A stretch of 9,130 bases of DNA from an uncultured Eubacteriales bacterium (lineage in GTDB: Bacteria; Bacillota; Clostridia; Christensenellales; Aristaeellaceae): positions 1-9,130 of the forward strand of contig CACZOT010000030.1 in NCBI GenBank assembly GCA_902782795.1, in the 5' to 3' direction. The notes under the pieces were generated by a model. It saw nothing but the letters and a program-made list of their open reading frames with translations. It was not told the origin of the DNA and did no database searches. Positions 6,196 through 9,130 of the stretch are shown here, piece after piece (within the stretch, counting starts at the first letter, position 1; every line of letters starts with the position of its first letter). The position numbers and the translations under genes were made by a program.

Positions 6196-7689
6196 TTATA
6201 TGCCCCTGCCCAGCTTTTGCGCGGCTTTGGGCAGCTCGCCTGAAGAAGCAGGCGAGATATCGTATGAATTACCGACTTTGGTCTTATCCGTATAAACCCA
6301 GGCGTTCACAGGAAGATCCCGTCCCAATGCGAGCATTCTTGCAGCCACTTCCACAGCCGCGCAAACCAAAAACAGACCGGATTCTTTATTCAGTGTCCTG
6401 GCGTACAGCTTGCGCAGGCCTTCCCGGGCGGCACTCTCGGCGCTTAGCACCCATCCACCGCCTTCGCAGGCGTCGCAGGGTTCGTTCAGCAGGCGGTAGA
6501 TCGGCTGTTGGAACTTGCGCCGCGTCAGCTCGACCAGCCCAAGGCCAGTAAAACCGACCAGGTTCGTTCTTGCGCGGTCCGCGTCCAGCGCCTCGGTGAA
6601 GGCCTCCAGAACGCCCTTTTCGTGGGCGGGGTCTTCCATGTCGATGAAATCCACCACCACGATGCCGCCGATATCCCGTAGCCGCAGCTGGCGGGCGATC
6701 TCCTCCGCCGCCTCGCGGTTGGCTGCGTAGACGGTATCCTCAAGATCGTTTGTATTGCCCACAAAGGAGCCTGTGTTCACGTCGATCGCGGTAAGGGCCT
6801 CCGTATGGTCGATGACGATATGCACACCGCTGGGCAGGACGACGCGTCGCTCCAGGGCTTTCTTCGCCTTGGCGTCCAGCCGCTCCGTCTCGAACATGGG
6901 CTTGTCCTGCGGATAGAGTGCCAGTTTGGAGACCCCTTCCGGTGCGATGCGCTGTGCGAAGGAGCGCGCGCTTTCGAGCGTCGCGGGGTCGTCAAACCAA
7001 ACTCGGTCGGTTTCCGTTGTAAGCAAATCCCGCACCACGCGGAATTCGGTCAGCGCGTCGCTGTAGAGCAGCGTCGGCGCCTTGGAGTATTCAGCCCGGC
7101 GTCGAATGCTCTCCCAAAGCGCGGCCAGCGCCTCTGCCTCGCGGGCGAAAACCTCCTCGGAGGCTCCCTGTGCCGCCGTCCGAACGATCATCCCACCTCC
7201 GCTTTTCGCTCTGGCGCGATCGGCGATGGCGGCCAACCGCACGCGCTCGGCGGGGTCGGTGATTTTACGGGAGACGCCGGTGTATTCCAGCGTCGGCAGG
7301 AAGACGAGCAGCGCTCCGGGCAGGGTGACGTTCCCGCTGATGCGAGGCCCTTTGCCGCCGGAGGTCTCCTTCGTCACCTGGACGATGATCTCCTGCCCGC
7401 GGCGCAAGGTAGAGCCTCGGCGACGCATCTGTTCGCGCAGGACAGGCGTCACGTCTCCGCGGCCCGCGGCAATGTCCTCGAGGAAGAGATAGCCGTTCTT
7501 TTCCAGGCCGATATCGACGAACGCCGCCTGCATGCCGGGCAGGATATCGCGCACGGAGCCCTTGTAGATGTTCCCGGCGAGCTTTTCCTGGCCGGGACGC
7601 TCGATGGTGTATTCAGCGAGGAGGCCGTCTTCGAGCACGGCCATGCGCTTTTGGCCGAGGAAGGTCTCCACAAAGATCTCTCTACGCAT
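6196..7689 (-). CDS. rng: Ribonuclease G (RNase E/G family endoribonuclease)
   Basis: This is a single-strand-specific endoribonuclease of the RNase E/G family, acting in rRNA maturation and mRNA decay. The 497 residues match RNase G length; the long C-terminal scaffold of RNase E is absent. It shows an S1-type RNA-binding region at about 36-125, starting with GNIYKGSVRDILPGMQAAFV (39-58); the two catalytic, metal-binding aspartates Asp303 (AIDVNTGSFVG) and Asp347 (VVVDFIDMED); and the zinc-link cysteines Cys405 and Cys408 in EPCDACEGGG. The start ATG 7689 overlaps the end of the DUF2344 gene by 8 nt and has GGAG 7 nt upstream, inside that gene. The trio radical SAM, DUF2344 and rng is a recurrent arrangement in Clostridia and related bacteria. 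Ribosomal protein genes rplU and rpmA often follow rng in such genomes but are not found here. Confidence 0.96.
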   Translation of the reverse strand: MRREIFVETFLGQKRMAVLEDGLLAEYTIERPGQEKLAGNIYKGSVRDILPGMQAAFVDIGLEKNGYLFLEDIAAGRGDVTPVLREQMRRRGSTLRRGQEIIVQVTKETSGGKGPRISGNVTLPGALLVFLPTLEYTGVSRKITDPAERVRLAAIADRARAKSGGGMIVRTAAQGASEEVFAREAEALAALWESIRRRAEYSKAPTLLYSDALTEFRVVRDLLTTETDRVWFDDPATLESARSFAQRIAPEGVSKLALYPQDKPMFETERLDAKAKKALERRVVLPSGVHIVIDHTEALTAIDVNTGSFVGNTNDLEDTVYAANREAAEEIARQLRLRDIGGIVVVDFIDMEDPAHEKGVLEAFTEALDADRARTNLVGFTGLGLVELTRRKFQQPIYRLLNEPCDACEGGGWVLSAESAAREGLRKLYARTLNKESGLFLVCAAVEVAARMLALGRDLPVNAWVYTDKTKVGNSYDISPASSGELPKAAQKLGRGI

Positions 7690-8380
7690 GGGCGAACTCC
7701 ATCAGCGGCGCAAACTGGCCGGAGGCGTCCGTCGCGAGCAGGCACACGCGGTGCACACGCAGATCTTCCGGTTCGGAGGCTCCGGCGCGCTGGGCGAGCG
7801 TGCGTACGAGCAGGTCCGGCTTAAGCGTGGCTCGCTCAGTGAGGGCCAGACGCGCTGTGAAACGCCCCGGTTCTGTGGGATCAGCGGCCAGGCCGTAGGT
7901 CATGGCGCGGATATCGGCTTCCTTCTCGCCGGTCTTCGTCTTGCGCATGGCGATGACATGCTCTTCGGCGAGGTACGGCCCGATCGCCCCAGCGATGGCG
8001 GGCGCGCTCTCCCCTTCCAGGCGAAGGATGTAATCCGCGGCCTGCAAAAGCGCCATGGGAGCCGGGCTCTTATCGTTGGTGACGCGCGCCTCGAGAACGG
8101 GCAGGTCCGGCGGCAGCGCGGAGGCCATGGCCTGAATAGCCTCGTCCACGGAGACATCCTGCGCCATCTTCACCTCGAGGATCTCGTAATCGCTGGTCCA
8201 GCCCATGGCCAGCGCGGACGCGAAGGACATGACCGGGTGCGGGTTGAACCCCTGCGACCAAGCGATGGGCAACTCCGTGCGATTGAGGGCGCGCTGCATG
8301 AAGCGCTGCAGGTCCAGATGCGAAACATACCGAAGTCTGTTTTTCTTTCCGAAGCGGAACCAGATCTTCAAAACACGCAC
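7682..8380 (-). CDS. DUF2344 radical-SAM-linked protein (TIGR03936 type)
   Basis: The 232-residue product belongs to the DUF2344 family, a protein of unknown function found almost always next to, or fused to, the TIGR03960-type radical SAM protein, as here. Diagnostic motifs are RYVSHLDLQR (17-26) and WSQGFNPHPVMSFASALAMG (41-60), both near the N terminus. No membrane segment is evident. The start is uncertain. GTG 8380 gives MRVLKIWFRF and has GAGGGG two bases upstream. TTG 8371 gives MKIWFRF, like many relatives, and overlaps the stop of the radical SAM gene as TTGA, but its Shine-Dalgarno is rather far away. I report the GTG start, giving a 13-nt overlap with the upstream gene; either choice implies translational coupling. 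The gene overlaps rng by 8 nt at its other end. Its link to RNase G suggests a role around RNA or ribosomes, but this is inference from neighbourhood only. Confidence 0.92.
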   Translation of the reverse strand: MRVLKIWFRFGKKNRLRYVSHLDLQRFMQRALNRTELPIAWSQGFNPHPVMSFASALAMGWTSDYEILEVKMAQDVSVDEAIQAMASALPPDLPVLEARVTNDKSPAPMALLQAADYILRLEGESAPAIAGAIGPYLAEEHVIAMRKTKTGEKEADIRAMTYGLAADPTEPGRFTARLALTERATLKPDLLVRTLAQRAGASEPEDLRVHRVCLLATDASGQFAPLMEFAHA

Positions 8381-9130
8381 GCCCCCTCGTAGCGCTGCAT
8401 GCCGCAGCCGTTGCAGCCCTTGCGGCAATCTCGCGTGGTCTCGGCGCGCAGGGCCTTGCGCCATTCGCGCAGGAAAAAGGCCTTGTCCGGGCCGCAATCG
8501 AGCACGTCCCAGGGGAAAACCTCCTCCTCGGAACGCGGGCGGGTGGCGTAGAAATCCGGATCCAGGCCGACGTTTCGGAAGGCTTCGAGCCACTTGTCCA
8601 TGTGGAAATACTCCGACCAGCTGTCGAAGCGGCAGCCGAGGCGGAAGGCCTCTTCCAGGGCGTCGGCGCAGCGGCGGTCTCCGCGGGCGAGCACGGCCTC
8701 GATATAGCTCACGTCCGGCGCGTGGTACTTGAAATCCACACCCTTGATGGCGGAGAGCTTCTCCTTGAGGCGCTTCTGGCGGGCGATGACGGTCTGGGCG
8801 TCCAGCTGCGGCGCCCACTGGAAGGGCGTGAAGGGCTTGGGCACGAAGACGGACGCGCTCACGGTGATGCGCAGGCCGGGCGCCCGCTTCTCCTTGGGCA
8901 CCTGGAAATACCGGGCGCGCACCTTGGCGGCGAGATCGGCGATGCCGTCCACGTCCTCGTCGGTCTCGGTGGGCAGGCCGAGCATGAAGTAGAGCTTGAC
9001 GGCGTTCCAGCCGTTATCGAACGCGTCGCCGACGGTGCGCATGAGGTCTTCCTCGTTGACGCCCTTGTTGATCACGTCGCGCAGGCGCTGGGTGCCGGCC
9101 TCCGGAGCCAGAGTGAGCGCCGTCTTGCGC
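8368..9130 (-). CDS. TIGR03960-type radical SAM protein, C-terminal 253 residues; runs off the right edge
   Basis: The reading frame is open to the window edge. It begins within the radical SAM barrel at RKTALTLAPEAGTQRLRDVI, and this APEAGTQRLRDVINKG stretch is strongly characteristic of the family. Then come a GWNAVKLYFMLGLPTETDED block, the FVPKPFTPFQW segment, and a Cys-rich C terminus (CRKGCNGCG) that may bind metal. The cluster-binding CxxxCxxC motif and the B12-binding-like N-terminal domain lie outside the window. Substrate and function are unknown. The co-occurrence with a DUF2344 protein, overlapping by 13 nt downstream, is the usual context. An apparent start at 9075 is an internal GTG (Val-Ile-Asn-Lys), since homology continues upstream to the edge. 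Confidence 0.93.
   Translation of the reverse strand, partial: RKTALTLAPEAGTQRLRDVINKGVNEEDLMRTVGDAFDNGWNAVKLYFMLGLPTETDEDVDGIADLAAKVRARYFQVPKEKRAPGLRITVSASVFVPKPFTPFQWAPQLDAQTVIARQKRLKEKLSAIKGVDFKYHAPDVSYIEAVLARGDRRCADALEEAFRLGCRFDSWSEYFHMDKWLEAFRNVGLDPDFYATRPRSEEEVFPWDVLDCGPDKAFFLREWRKALRAETTRDCRKGCNGCGMQRYEGACVF

Noticed and set aside
6805..7824. A 339-codon plus-strand frame antisense to rng
   Set aside because: It is another shadow: it overlaps clear RNase G catalytic motifs and has no motif of its own.

Overview
The window is a dense, GC-rich (about 60% or more by eye) stretch of bacterial chromosome. All nine recognisable genes lie on the minus strand, so transcription runs from position 9130 down to 1. 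The gene content points to a GC-rich member of the Firmicutes, most likely Clostridia: a B12-type radical SAM protein with its DUF2344 partner next to RNase G, a membrane-anchored VanW protein, a SleB-like protein and MurJ. I cannot place it more precisely from sequence alone. No RNA gene, insertion sequence, CRISPR array or integration site is visible. No gene-free stretch exceeds about 110 bases.

Layout in transcription order. (1) C-terminal 253 residues of a TIGR03960-type radical SAM protein (9130-8368). (2) Its usual partner, a DUF2344 radical-SAM-linked protein (8380-7682). (3) RNase G (7689-6196). These three overlap by 13 and 8 nt. (4) The tRNA methylthiotransferase MiaB (6164-4797). 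(5) The AAA+ replication and recombination ATPase RarA (4778-3405). (6) An 83-residue protein that looks like the middle domain of the fatty acid kinase FakA on its own (3398-3147). (7) A membrane-anchored VanW-family protein (3120-1537). (8) A 102-nt leader (1435-1536) followed by a small exported protein related to SleB-type cell wall hydrolases but with a degenerate active site (1428-988). (9) The first 324 residues of the lipid II flippase MurJ (973-1).

The first half concerns RNA processing and modification and genome maintenance. The last three genes concern the cell envelope. Gaps are 6-31 nt everywhere except the leader before the SleB-like gene, so genes 1-7 probably form one transcript. 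Genes 8-9 are either a continuation of it or a separately controlled tail.

The points most worth following up are the standalone FakA-middle-domain protein, the predicted hairpin that hides the ribosome binding site of the SleB-like gene, that gene's missing catalytic acid, and a clamp-binding-like peptide at the N terminus of RarA.
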